Shown in pieces: positions 14,667 to 23,379 of a stretch of 37,768 bases of DNA. Each line of letters begins with the position of its first letter. Position 1 is the first letter of the stretch. The notes under the pieces are model-generated. The model was not told the DNA's origin. It saw only the letters and a program-made list of their open reading frames with translations, and did no database searches. A program made the translations under genes and the position numbers. Source of the stretch: Candidatus Caenarcanales bacterium (GTDB lineage Bacteria > Cyanobacteriota > Vampirovibrionia > 2-02-FULL-35-15); the NCBI GenBank assembly GCA_020050435.1, contig JAGVKQ010000009.1, forward strand, positions 1-37,768, in the 5' to 3' direction.

Positions 14667-17390
14667 TTAGCCGGTTTCCTGTAATGCAGCAGCAATTGCT
14701 TTCATGCTTAGAATAGAAAGCCTAAGTGTTTCTTTTGTTTCAGCATTATTAGCTCCTGGATCAGTTTCAAATTGTTTAAATAAATCTCCAAGTAATTTAA
14801 CCTGAATGTAATTTAAGATGTGCGTATAACTATTTCTCTCATCAATTCTTTTTTGAATGGTTGAATTGCCATCCAGTAATCTATTACTATCTTTTATTTT
14901 ATTTATAATGTTTGAGGTTCTGAGATGCTCTTCCATTATTTCATCAAAAAGATCTCTTTCTTTTGACTCTTCTGGGAGAAGATTTCTATATTGGGAGGCT
15001 GCATGTATATTAGATTTTGCAAGAGCCATTTCGCAGTGATCTATCATTATTCTAAAAGAATCAGATGTTCTGTACATGTCTTGTAAAGTGTCTAATGATA
15101 GATTCTGATCATCGATCATTTCATTTATAGCTAACCCCATTCCGTAAAATCCTGGGACCATTAGTCTAATCTGATTCCAGGTAACTACCCATGGAATTGC
15201 TCTTAGTTGTTCTAAATCCAATCTTGAAGAAGGATCCCATCTGTTTGCAGGTCTTGATCCCCAGTTGGAAAATTGAATACATACAAATGGAGAAGCTTGT
15301 TCAATTATCGGTCTAAGACCTGGATTCTCAAAAAGTTTTCTATAGTGATTAAATGAAACATGTCCAATATCTAAAAGAGTTTTATCGTATTTTTTATTTC
15401 CTTCTCTTACATTTGCACTGGCTCTTATTAAAGCGTCTAATCTGATTTCGAGATGTCTAAATGCCATTTCTTCATCTGAGTATCTAAATGATATAAATTC
15501 ACCCTGCTCAGTGATTCTAATTCTATTTAAGATTGTTCCATTTGCTTGAGAGGAAATGGCTTCACCTGCTTTACCACCACCGCGTCCTAGGCTTCCACCT
15601 CTACCGTGAAAAATTTCCCATTTTAATCCATCTATTCCAGATTCAATGCATGCTTTTTTGATTTTATTTGGAGCATTCCATAATGCAGCATAGGCAGCAG
15701 CATACCCACCATCTTTTGTGCCATCGGAATATCCCAAGAAGGCTGTCTGAATATTTCCTCTGGAAGTAAGAATCTTTCTATAGGTTTCATTTCTAAATAG
15801 ATCTGAGAGAGTCTTATCACAATTTTCAAGATCTTCTATAGTTTCAAATAAAGGCATGAAATCAATTTTGCTACTGATAGAACCATCATTCTTTACTATT
15901 ACTAGACCTGATTCTTTAGCTAAAAATATTGCTTCTAAAACATCACTACTGTCATGAGTAAAACTAGTAATTTGTACAGTTGCTGAGTCTGTTGAAAAAT
16001 CCTTCTGAATCTTATTTATCTCTTGAAATGTTCTAAGCACTCTACTTGTATTATTTGTATTTAACTCTTCTTGATTAATTGTTTTTAAAATACTTGCTAT
16101 TTCTACCAGATTTCGATTGGAAATAAGAGCAGAAAGAAATTCTATTTTCTCATCTTTAGAAAGAGTATCGTATTTTGCTAACCCTGAAAAAGAATTTAAA
16201 TTTTCTTTTATTTTGTTTTGAACTTCACTGTAAGAAAAAATGTCAGATAAAGCTTCTTCATGCTTTTTACTATGTTCTCTCGTATCTATTTGAGCCAAGT
16301 GGAATCCAAATGTTTCAACATTTACGATTAAATCATCTATTAGTGAATTGCTTAATATTTTATTTAAAATTGTTAAATCTGAAATAAGTTCTAGAGAGTT
16401 ATTGTAGGCATCGTGCCTATGTCCAGGATCTGACAATCTTCTTTCTAATTTGTTTATAATATTCTTTACTTGAAGCTTGTGTTTTATATCAGTAGTTGAA
16501 GCTTCAATATCTTCTAATGAAGCAATATGATATTTAATAGCTCTGTTGTGGTGTAACTTAGCTGTTTTATGATGTACCTCAGCTGTAACTCCTGGATGTC
16601 CGTCTCTGTCACCACCAACCCATGATGAATATTTTATTAGAGGTCTAGTTGTGATTTTTACATTAGGATAGTATGAACGAGCTGCATTTTTAACCTCTCT
16701 GTAAATCATTGGAATTACACTGTATATTTGATCGAAATAAACAAGATTTCTATTTACCTCATTTAATACAGTTGGTTTGCTTTCTTTTGGACCCATATGA
16801 TCCATTAATTTTTCAGCTTCACTGAGTAAATCCTGGCTTCTATGATTTTCACGGGATCTTAATACTTTTGATATGCCTTGAAGTAATAAAATCTCTATGT
16901 CAGATTTCGCTTCAGTAGGATGAGCCGTAAAAACAAGTTCAAGAGTTAAATCATCTATAATTTCCTGAACTTTTGCTTCTGGGATATTACTCTGCTTTAG
17001 TATTCTAAATGCATTTTCAATAGATTCAGCTTTTGGAACACCTGAAGCTTTTGATTTCTGATTTCTGCTAGCATTTATCGCTACTATGTTTGCTTTTTCA
17101 GCTTCATTGGTGAGTAAAAAATGTGCATAAAAATAATTTAGATAACTTTCTAATTCAGTATTAGAAGAAGTTGAAACTAATGCTTTTAATTTTTCTCCAG
17201 CCCCTTCAAGGACTTTTCTGCATTCAGTAGTATTTCCTGCTTTTAAAGAAATTGACCCTAAATAATTCTCTTCAATAATATTTCCAAATTCTTTTAGTAA
17301 GCTTATTCTTTCTGCAGGGACAGAATCAAATCTGTCATTAGAAATGGTGTCTAATGTTGTGCTAATAAGTTCTAAATTTTGTTCAAACAC
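14667..17390 (-). CDS. ppc: Phosphoenolpyruvate carboxylase
   Basis: This enzyme carboxylates PEP to oxaloacetate, refilling the TCA cycle and supplying aspartate. Landmarks are the catalytic histidine H157 in VFTAHPTEA, WVGGDRDGHPGVT (about 262-274), GTKDGGYAAAYAALWNA (about 555-571), FHGRGGSLGRGGG (about 594-606), and a C-terminus ending LQETG where the family usually has xNTG. At 907 aa it is full length. The start is GTG at 17390 with AGGAG five bases upstream. It follows pdxJ on the same strand with a 21-bp gap and is probably cotranscribed with it. The terminator at 14423-14446 lies beyond repeat copy D. Confidence 0.97.
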   Translation of the reverse strand: MFEQNLELISTTLDTISNDRFDSVPAERISLLKEFGNIIEENYLGSISLKAGNTTECRKVLEGAGEKLKALVSTSSNTELESYLNYFYAHFLLTNEAEKANIVAINASRNQKSKASGVPKAESIENAFRILKQSNIPEAKVQEIIDDLTLELVFTAHPTEAKSDIEILLLQGISKVLRSRENHRSQDLLSEAEKLMDHMGPKESKPTVLNEVNRNLVYFDQIYSVIPMIYREVKNAARSYYPNVKITTRPLIKYSSWVGGDRDGHPGVTAEVHHKTAKLHHNRAIKYHIASLEDIEASTTDIKHKLQVKNIINKLERRLSDPGHRHDAYNNSLELISDLTILNKILSNSLIDDLIVNVETFGFHLAQIDTREHSKKHEEALSDIFSYSEVQNKIKENLNSFSGLAKYDTLSKDEKIEFLSALISNRNLVEIASILKTINQEELNTNNTSRVLRTFQEINKIQKDFSTDSATVQITSFTHDSSDVLEAIFLAKESGLVIVKNDGSISSKIDFMPLFETIEDLENCDKTLSDLFRNETYRKILTSRGNIQTAFLGYSDGTKDGGYAAAYAALWNAPNKIKKACIESGIDGLKWEIFHGRGGSLGRGGGKAGEAISSQANGTILNRIRITEQGEFISFRYSDEEMAFRHLEIRLDALIRASANVREGNKKYDKTLLDIGHVSFNHYRKLFENPGLRPIIEQASPFVCIQFSNWGSRPANRWDPSSRLDLEQLRAIPWVVTWNQIRLMVPGFYGMGLAINEMIDDQNLSLDTLQDMYRTSDSFRIMIDHCEMALAKSNIHAASQYRNLLPEESKERDLFDEIMEEHLRTSNIINKIKDSNRLLDGNSTIQKRIDERNSYTHILNYIQVKLLGDLFKQFETDPGANNAETKETLRLSILSMKAIAAALQETG

Positions 17391-17411
17391 TTTTTCTCCT
17401 ATTTGAAAAAA

Positions 17412-18122
17412 CTAGTGTCTAATTATCTTCTTCATTTCTAATATAGCTTCTTTTAATCCAAATAGTACAGATTTACTAATTATGGAATGACCAATGTGTA
17501 ATTGTTCTATGCCATTTAATTTTGCTATAGCTTCTGTATTTGTGTAATTAAGCCCATGACCAGCATTTATTTTTAAACCTATACTTTTTCCATAATCTAT
17601 TGCTTCTTTTACTTTTTTAATTTCTGCTTCACATGGATTTTCAGCATATGGACCTGTATGAATTTCGATGAAGTCACTTCCTATTTCTTTTGCTGTTTTT
17701 ATTTGTTCTTTATCTGCATTTATGAAAATACTTACTGTTAGTCCATTTTTATGCAGACCCACTAAATATTTTTTTAAATAATCTCTTTGGGAAATTACAT
17801 TTAAGCCACCTTCAGTAGTAAGCTCTTGTCTTTTTTCTGGTACTAAAGTTATTAAGCCAGGCTTTACTTTATTTGAAATATCTAGCATTTCATCAGTAGC
17901 TGCCATTTCAAGAGTAAATAAAATATTCTCAGGAATGATTTGTTTTATTAAAAAAACATCTCTATCTTTTATATGTCTTCTGTCTTCTCTGAGATGTACA
18001 GTGATTCCTTCGGCTCCTGAATCTATAGCTATCTTTGCCCCAATTACTGGATCAGGTTCTATCGTTTTACGTGCTTCACGTACAGTGGCTATGTGATCTA
18101 TGTTTATACAGAGTTTTGGCAT
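17412..18122 (-). CDS. pdxJ: Pyridoxine 5'-phosphate synthase PdxJ
   Basis: PdxJ closes the ring of pyridoxine 5'-phosphate from 1-deoxyxylulose 5-phosphate and aminoacetone phosphate in the DXP-dependent vitamin B6 route. The N-terminus has the family signature NIDHIATVREAR (about 7-18). VHLREDRRHIKDRDV (about 42-56) and the phosphate-binding NAGHGLNYTN (about 190-199) follow. At 236 aa it is full length. TATAAT lies six bases before the ATG, and the gene is divergent from tyrA across 25 bp. It probably forms a transcript with ppc. Confidence 0.97.
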   Translation of the reverse strand: MPKLCINIDHIATVREARKTIEPDPVIGAKIAIDSGAEGITVHLREDRRHIKDRDVFLIKQIIPENILFTLEMAATDEMLDISNKVKPGLITLVPEKRQELTTEGGLNVISQRDYLKKYLVGLHKNGLTVSIFINADKEQIKTAKEIGSDFIEIHTGPYAENPCEAEIKKVKEAIDYGKSIGLKINAGHGLNYTNTEAIAKLNGIEQLHIGHSIISKSVLFGLKEAILEMKKIIRH

Positions 18123-18128
18123 GGATTC

Positions 18129-18138
18129 ATTATATAAT
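18129..18138. promoter_or_regulatory. Shared palindromic -10 for pdxJ and tyrA
   Basis: ATTATATAAT is its own reverse complement and provides TATAAT on each strand. The pdxJ ATG starts six bases from its copy (18134-18129) and the tyrA ATG nine bases from its own (18133-18138). Both mRNAs would be leaderless or nearly so. Bound RNA polymerase on one side should exclude the other. Confidence 0.55.
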
Positions 18139-18147
18139 ATTAACTTG

Positions 18148-19011
18148 ATGAAAAGTAAATCTAAAAGTAAACGTATTGCAGTAATTGGTCTTGGACTGAT
18201 TGGTGGATCATTAGCAAAAGCTTTAAGTAAAAAAGGCTATGAAGTTACTGGAATCTCAAAGAGTGAAAAAACTATAAAAAATGCTTTAAAAGGAAAAGCA
18301 ATAAAAAAAGGTTTTTTGAATATTACTTCAAATTCTTTGAATGATGTTGAAATTATTTTTATTTGTACTCCTCTTTCTTTAGTGAAAGATAAAATTAAAG
18401 AAATTTCTAAAGTTGCTAAAAATAAACTTATACTGACTGATGTGGGAAGTACTAAATCTGATATTTGTAATTACGCTAAAAAAGTTTTACCTAAAAACAT
18501 TACTTTTGTAGGTGGACATCCAATGGCTGGGAATGAATTCTCTGGATTTAACTATGCAGATGAAAAACTTTTTAAAAATTGTACATGGGTACTAATTAAA
18601 GAAAATAAAAATATTGAAGCGTTGAAGCCCTTGGAAAAAGTAATAAAAGAAGTTGAAGCTAAAGTCGTAATATCTGATTCTCATGCCCATGATAAGGCTG
18701 TAGCAATAATTAGTCATTTGCCTATATTGGTTTCATCTGCGCTTTGTAAGCTACTCATGGATTTGAAAGATGAAAAAATTAAAAAACTTGGACTTATACT
18801 TGCCGCTAGCGGCTTTAGGGATACTACCAGAGTGGCGTCAGGAAATCCTAAGCTAAGCAGTGATTTGCTTTCTATAAATCAAAAAGAAATTAAAAAACTT
18901 CTTCCTCTTTATTTAAACTATTTGAAAATAATAAACTTTTCGGAACCTAAATTTTTAAAAGAGCTTGAAAAAATAAGTTTATTTAGACAGAAAATGTATT
19001 TAAGTAGTTAG
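18148..19011 (+). CDS. tyrA: Prephenate/arogenate dehydrogenase TyrA
   Basis: This oxidises prephenate (or arogenate) with NAD(P) in tyrosine synthesis. The Rossmann motif GLGLIGGSLA sits at about residues 12-21 and the family motif GGHPMAGNE at about 119-127, followed by the C-terminal helical dimerisation domain (SHLPILVSSAL, then LAASGFRDTTRVASGNP). At 287 aa it is the short, single-domain form with no chorismate mutase or ACT domain. I choose ATG 18148, since an upstream in-frame ATG at 18100 lies inside pdxJ and the -10 at 18133 argues for the later start. The stop overlaps that of the convergent CcmM-like gene by 4 bp. Confidence 0.93.
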   Translation: MKSKSKSKRIAVIGLGLIGGSLAKALSKKGYEVTGISKSEKTIKNALKGKAIKKGFLNITSNSLNDVEIIFICTPLSLVKDKIKEISKVAKNKLILTDVGSTKSDICNYAKKVLPKNITFVGGHPMAGNEFSGFNYADEKLFKNCTWVLIKENKNIEALKPLEKVIKEVEAKVVISDSHAHDKAVAIISHLPILVSSALCKLLMDLKDEKIKKLGLILAASGFRDTTRVASGNPKLSSDLLSINQKEIKKLLPLYLNYLKIINFSEPKFLKELEKISLFRQKMYLSS

Positions 19012-19547
19012 GCAATCCTATCAAGTCCTTGTGATCCTATTGTTGATGTTGAACAGTTTAGTTTTTTCATAGAGTTGATTATTGCTTTGCTAGGGACAAA
19101 TGTATTTGCTGGGATTGTTACATTTTTAACTATAGCCCCAGCTTCAATAACTGAGTTTGGACCAATATGAGAATTTACTATTTGACAGCCAGAACCTAAG
19201 AAGACTCCATCTGAAATTATGCTTGATCCCTGAATTACGACATCACTTGAAATGAAAATCTTACATCCTATATAAATGTCTTTAAGTTTTTTTATCTTTG
19301 ATAGGTTTGGATCATATTTGTAATCCCTTGCTGAAATTACTACGCCATCTTTTATCTGTGTATTTTCTCCAATACTTATTACATTTTCATTTTCACTATA
19401 GATTTTACTTTTTCCAATACTTACATGATCACCAATAAAAACTTTTCCTGTAATTTCGGCCTTAGGATTTACTTTAGCAAATTTTGATACTTGAGGCTTT
19501 GTCTCATTTTGTAAAAGAACTCGAACTTTTGAATTCCATCTTTGCAT
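19008..19547 (-). CDS. CcmM/gamma-carbonic-anhydrase-like hexapeptide protein lacking zinc ligands
   Basis: The 179-aa protein is a left-handed beta-helix. By eye it tracks the N-terminal domain of cyanobacterial CcmM and related gamma-carbonic anhydrases: a short lead, hexapeptide repeats, ENTQIKDGVV, and a closing VTIPANTFVPSKAII that resembles CcmM's xIPPGxYVPSGAII. The three zinc histidines of that family map to other residues: the H after DGVVI is S, and the pair in I-T-H-x-x-x-I-H-G is I-S-S-x-x-x-I-Q-G. It is therefore unlikely to be an active anhydrase. It could instead be a sugar or amino-acid acyltransferase or a scaffold. GGGAG lies before the ATG. Convergent with tyrA. Confidence 0.65.
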   Translation of the reverse strand: MQRWNSKVRVLLQNETKPQVSKFAKVNPKAEITGKVFIGDHVSIGKSKIYSENENVISIGENTQIKDGVVISARDYKYDPNLSKIKKLKDIYIGCKIFISSDVVIQGSSIISDGVFLGSGCQIVNSHIGPNSVIEAGAIVKNVTIPANTFVPSKAIINSMKKLNCSTSTIGSQGLDRIA

Positions 19548-19687
19548 AATTTCTCCCTGAATTAGGAGTAATTCTATTTCATTGTTCCTAATACTTATTT
19601 AAGAGATGATGAAATAGTCTCCCCGAACTTCTAAAACAATAAATAAAATCAAAGTTTTGCCTTAAAAGCTTTTAATATTGAACAATT

Positions 19688-19702
19688 AGGTTAACTTAAC
19701 CT
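19688..19702. repeat. Perfect palindrome after hisG
   Basis: AGGTTAA-C-TTAACCT is a 7-bp perfect inverted repeat around one base, 13 bp past the hisG stop. No T-run follows on either strand, so it is not a classical terminator. It could be a protein site or a weak stem. The remainder of the 19548-19715 gap shows nothing else clear. Confidence 0.4.
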
Positions 19703-19715
19703 TGTTACCAGTTGG

Positions 19716-20339
19716 TTACATAAGAAAAGGAGACATTCTTGACTTCTTAAATTTGAAAGAAACAGGGTTTGCTATTAAAAATGCAGTACTTTCAAGGATT
19801 GTTTCTATTGGAATTAAATTATTTGCTTTTAAGGTAGAACCAGTAGCAACTAAGTCTATTATGGCATCGCCAAGTCCTACAATAGGAGCCAGTTCCACTG
19901 AGCCATAAAGCTTAACTACCTCAGCAATTAAACCTTTTTTTTGAATGTAATCATTAGCAAGCCTTGTAAATTTTGTAGCAATTTTGCAATTTGCAGGTAA
20001 ATCATTGGAATCTTTATATGGTGAATCCTTTTTAACAGCTAGAACTAATTTACAATACCCAAACCCTAGGTTTTTAATTTTTACTACATCTGGACTTTGT
20101 TCTTTTAAAAGATCTAACCCTACAATACCAAGATCAGCACTTCCATGTTCCACATATACATTTACATCAGATGGCCTAACTAAAAGTGCTTTCACTTTAC
20201 TTTTTCTGTCGTAAAAAACCAATTCTCTTGAACTCTTACTATCAAAGTTTATTCCAAACTTGGATAAATACTGATAGCCTTCATCGTGAAGGTATCCTTT
20301 TGGTATTGCAATTGTTAGTTCTATATCTTTATCTTTCAT
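19716..20339 (-). CDS. hisG: ATP phosphoribosyltransferase catalytic subunit, short form
   Basis: HisG makes phosphoribosyl-ATP, the first step of histidine synthesis. The 207-aa length is that of the short (HisGS) form, which lacks the C-terminal regulatory domain and needs HisZ. Visible motifs are the N-terminal IAIPKGYLHDEG, VEHGSADLGIVGLDLL (about 63-78) and the phosphate-binding VGLGDAIIDLVATGSTLKAN (about 154-173). The ATG overlaps the hisZ stop by 4 bp (ATGA), so translation is coupled. Feedback control by histidine would come from HisZ. Confidence 0.95.
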   Translation of the reverse strand: MKDKDIELTIAIPKGYLHDEGYQYLSKFGINFDSKSSRELVFYDRKSKVKALLVRPSDVNVYVEHGSADLGIVGLDLLKEQSPDVVKIKNLGFGYCKLVLAVKKDSPYKDSNDLPANCKIATKFTRLANDYIQKKGLIAEVVKLYGSVELAPIVGLGDAIIDLVATGSTLKANNLIPIETILESTAFLIANPVSFKFKKSRMSPFLM

Positions 20340-21418
20340 AATTTTATTGCAGCACTGCTTTTCCTTTGAATCTTCTTAATTTCCTCAAAAGTTTTCTTAA
20401 TGTTTGTTTTATTGACACTCAGTAATTTGGGGGCTTTGAATTTTGGGAATGATTTTCCTTGCTTTTCAAGTGCCAGTAGCAAATCCTCAAGGCAGAAAGA
20501 AAAACCTATTGCAGGAAGATCAAATCCAAATTTATTTATTAAATCATCATATCTTCCACCAGACCCAATACTTTTTCCTATGTAAGGAGTAATTACTTCA
20601 AAATAAATCCCCGTGTAGTAATCAATATCACTGGTAAGACTAAGATCAATTTCTACATTCTTATCAAAAAGTTTAAAAATGTTTTCAAAATATGATATTA
20701 ATTTCTTTACTTTTAACTTTTTTACTTTGTTTGAGATACTTTTAAATTTGTTTATAACTTCTTTACCACCTCTAATATAAATAAGCTCACGCCAAAACGT
20801 TTTTTCATTCTTTGAAAACTCTGATTCTTCGAGTAATTCATAAAATAAAACTAAGTCTTTTTGATTTAATGCTTTGTATAGTTTTTGAGCAGTTTCACCG
20901 AAGCATTTAAATAGTTCCTGCCAAAATAAAGCATGATTTATAACTATTAAATATTTATTTAATCCAAGTTTTTCTAGGCTGTCGTGAAGGACTTTTAAGC
21001 ATTCTAAATCAGAGAATCCTTCTTTACTACCAATTAATTCTATTCCTATCTGATAAAGTTCTTTTTCATTTGTGGTCTTTCGGGATTGATATCTGAAAAC
21101 CTTCCCTACATAATAGAATCTAAATGGCAATTCATCATCTTTCAATCTTTCTGCTGTAACCCTTGCTATGGGTGTTGTGAGGTCTGCTCTAAGAGCAAGA
21201 ATTTCCCCTTGTTGACCAATTAATTTAAATGCTGTGTCTGAGAGTTTGCTGCTGCTAATAGTTAAAGTGTCCCAGTTGATTAGTATGGGAGTTTGAATGG
21301 GTTTATAACCCCATTTTTCAAAAGCTGATACAAGAGATTTCCTGACATATTCTTGTTTTGCTACCTCATCTGGAAGCCAGTCTCTTGAGCCTTTAGGATT
21401 TCTAAGATTTTTCTTCAT
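20336..21418 (-). CDS. hisZ: ATP phosphoribosyltransferase regulatory subunit HisZ
   Basis: HisZ is a catalytically inactive histidyl-tRNA synthetase paralogue that forms a hetero-octamer with short HisG and confers histidine feedback. The class II synthetase-like fold is apparent: GSRDWLPDE near the N-terminus, LRADLTTPIARV (about 76-87), FRFYYVGKVFRYQ (about 99-111), and SDIDYYTGIYFEVI plus GSGGRYDDL (about 265-296). The C-terminal anticodon-binding domain of true HisRS is missing, as expected at 360 aa. Adjacency to the short hisG supports HisZ over HisS. Confidence 0.93.
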   Translation of the reverse strand: MKKNLRNPKGSRDWLPDEVAKQEYVRKSLVSAFEKWGYKPIQTPILINWDTLTISSSKLSDTAFKLIGQQGEILALRADLTTPIARVTAERLKDDELPFRFYYVGKVFRYQSRKTTNEKELYQIGIELIGSKEGFSDLECLKVLHDSLEKLGLNKYLIVINHALFWQELFKCFGETAQKLYKALNQKDLVLFYELLEESEFSKNEKTFWRELIYIRGGKEVINKFKSISNKVKKLKVKKLISYFENIFKLFDKNVEIDLSLTSDIDYYTGIYFEVITPYIGKSIGSGGRYDDLINKFGFDLPAIGFSFCLEDLLLALEKQGKSFPKFKAPKLLSVNKTNIKKTFEEIKKIQRKSSAAIKL

Positions 21419-21465
21419 TTCTCTTTTCGCCGGATATTTATTCTAACTCATGTTATAAAAAATAA

Positions 21466-22344
21466 CTACTTGTCTTTTAATATGTCTCCAATGGAGATTA
21501 TTGCATTCTTCGTTCCAGTAACAACAGGGATATCTTTCCCATTATGTTCTAGCTGCTCAAGAAATTCAAGCTCTGCAATTCTTGGATCCATTTTCAATGC
21601 CTGACCTCTTACTTCTAATGCCTTTGCATCTCCTTCTCCTTCTATAACCCTTCTTTCTTTTTCTCTTTCTGCTGTTTTCTTTATCCAGCTTTGTCTTTGT
21701 GATTCTTGGAGGGCAATTTGTTTTTTTTCTACAGCTTCTGCAAATGATTCTGAAAAATAAATCCCTCTAATTAATAACTCATCTAAAACAACTCCATTTT
21801 TTATGAATGATTTTTTTAATGCTTCTTGTGCATTTAAGGTAAGTTCATTTCTATGGGAATTGTAAACAGTTTCAACTGGAAACTCTGCAACTATATTTCT
21901 GAAAATACTTCTTGTTTGGGGGACTATAAGTCTTTGAGCATAGTCTTTCCCAAGATCTTGATGTAACTTCCAGATATTCTCTTTATTAAGGTGAGTAATT
22001 ACTGTTACATCTATTCCTATTTGTTGCCCATCATTCGTCTGGCATTTAATACTTTGACCTATTTGAAAAGGTTCTGGAGTGTCAGTAAAGCTATAAGCTG
22101 TTTTTCTTGCATCATATAAAGTTACTGATTCTGTAAATGGAATAACAAAATTTAGTCCTTCATAAAGAACTCTTTTTTCTACTCCGCCGAAGAGATTAAA
22201 AACTACACCTACATTTCCTGCTGGAATAGCTTTTATAACTGTGCCACTTGACAGGAATACTATTGAAAAAAGTACTGCTAGTCCGACAGCAATTGAATTT
22301 TCTCTATCTATTGTTTGTTTTCCCATTTTTTTATTCCAAATCAT
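21466..22344 (-). CDS. Prohibitin-like SPFH/band 7 membrane protein, second copy
   Basis: A 292-aa protein with an N-terminal membrane anchor (about 17-37) and a PHB/SPFH domain: PAGNVGVVFNLFGGVEKRVLYEGLNF, VPQTRSIFRNIVAEFPVETVY, then a coiled-coil KKQIALQESQRQ. The closest general family is prohibitin/HflC, proteins that form membrane rings and often regulate FtsH-type proteases. Its start overlaps the end of the first copy by 14 bp. An ATG six codons in (22326) is an alternative start. The C-terminus is short and acidic. Confidence 0.85.
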   Translation of the reverse strand: MIWNKKMGKQTIDRENSIAVGLAVLFSIVFLSSGTVIKAIPAGNVGVVFNLFGGVEKRVLYEGLNFVIPFTESVTLYDARKTAYSFTDTPEPFQIGQSIKCQTNDGQQIGIDVTVITHLNKENIWKLHQDLGKDYAQRLIVPQTRSIFRNIVAEFPVETVYNSHRNELTLNAQEALKKSFIKNGVVLDELLIRGIYFSESFAEAVEKKQIALQESQRQSWIKKTAEREKERRVIEGEGDAKALEVRGQALKMDPRIAELEFLEQLEHNGKDIPVVTGTKNAIISIGDILKDK

Positions 22345-23209
22345 TACTGAAGATTAACTTTGCCCTTTTTCCATAAACCTGTGCTCTTCTATATTTAACA
22401 AAGTCTGGATTTGCTCTTAGTGCATTAACTCTTAGACTGATTGCTTTTGCTTCTCCCTCTGCTTGAAGAATTTTTGCATCTCTTTTTGATTTCTCACCGG
22501 CTAGAACATATTCCATTTTTAAATACTCTTGAAATGCTTGTTGTTTTCTGTCTATTGCATCTTGAAATTCTTTAGAAAATCTAACATTCCTAATTAATAC
22601 TTCCTCTATATCAATAAAATAATTTTTTTCTAAATCATTTTGAAGATGTTCTTGAATACGATTTTGAATCTCTTGTCTTTTTATGCTGTAAACATCTTCA
22701 ACCGGATAGCTGCAAAGAATCTCTCTTACTGTTGATTTTGCTTTAGGATAAATTATTTTTGTAACATAAGCTGGACCAATTGACTTGTGAAGTTCCCATA
22801 GTACTTCCGGTTGTGGTCTTGCTCTAACAGTAAGCTCTATATCGATTTTTTGACCATCAGAAGTTAATGTGTGAATTTCTTCCCCTAGAACTTGCCCTTG
22901 TTTTTGATCTTCAGATGTAAAGGTGTATGAAGCTTGTTTAATATCATAAATAGTTGCTCTTTGAATGAAGGGCAACATTAAATGTATTCCCTCTCCAAGC
23001 ACTCTTTTTTCTACACCACCAAAAATATTAAATACTACAGCTCTTTCCCCAGCATCTACTTTAACGATTGTGCCACTAAAAATTGAAACAGCTAAAATAA
23101 TAATAATAAAATAAACCCAAAAATTCTTTAATTTATTTAAAAAACTGTTTAAGTCTTGTTTTTGGCTTTGACTGCTGGGAAAGAAGTCTGGTGCTTGAAA
23201 ATCTGGCAT
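22331..23209 (-). CDS. Prohibitin-like SPFH/band 7 membrane protein, first copy
   Basis: Paralogue of the next gene: a 292-aa protein with one N-terminal transmembrane helix (about 31-49, VYFIIIILAVSIFSGTIV) and a PHB/SPFH domain with the prohibitin phrase VDAGERAVVFNIFGGVEKRVLGEG. It ends in a coiled coil with QAEGEAKAI, a motif common in HflK/HflC and flotillin-type proteins. Two related, coupled subunits suggest a hetero-oligomeric ring like HflK-HflC or prohibitin 1/2. No protease gene is nearby. Divergent from the flagellar C-ring gene. Confidence 0.85.
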   Translation of the reverse strand: MPDFQAPDFFPSSQSQKQDLNSFLNKLKNFWVYFIIIILAVSIFSGTIVKVDAGERAVVFNIFGGVEKRVLGEGIHLMLPFIQRATIYDIKQASYTFTSEDQKQGQVLGEEIHTLTSDGQKIDIELTVRARPQPEVLWELHKSIGPAYVTKIIYPKAKSTVREILCSYPVEDVYSIKRQEIQNRIQEHLQNDLEKNYFIDIEEVLIRNVRFSKEFQDAIDRKQQAFQEYLKMEYVLAGEKSKRDAKILQAEGEAKAISLRVNALRANPDFVKYRRAQVYGKRAKLIFSNDLE

Positions 23210-23340
23210 AATGTCTTTTTAAGGTTAATAGTTTATCATTTTCATTCAAGATAACACTTGAAACAGGCAAACTACTTAGTTATAGACGTAAAAAAAGAAT
23301 TTTGTTTTCTGAAGATAATAGATTTGTTTGTAAAACTTAT

Positions 23341-23370
23341 TTGAAGCCTTGGTTTTATAGGGAATAATAC
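23341..23370 (+). promoter_or_regulatory. Candidate promoter of the flagellar export operon
   Basis: TTGAAG (23341-23346), an 18-bp spacer and TAATAC (23365-23370) resemble a sigma70 promoter. The start would fall about 3 nt before the ATG at 23380, so the mRNA would be almost leaderless. No sigma28-type motif was apparent. Confidence 0.4.
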
Positions 23371-23379
23371 AAATAAGAT

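Noticed and set aside
15632-16387. ORFs opposite or out of frame within ppc
   Set aside because: They are shadows of the long, well-conserved ppc frame with no independent start signals.
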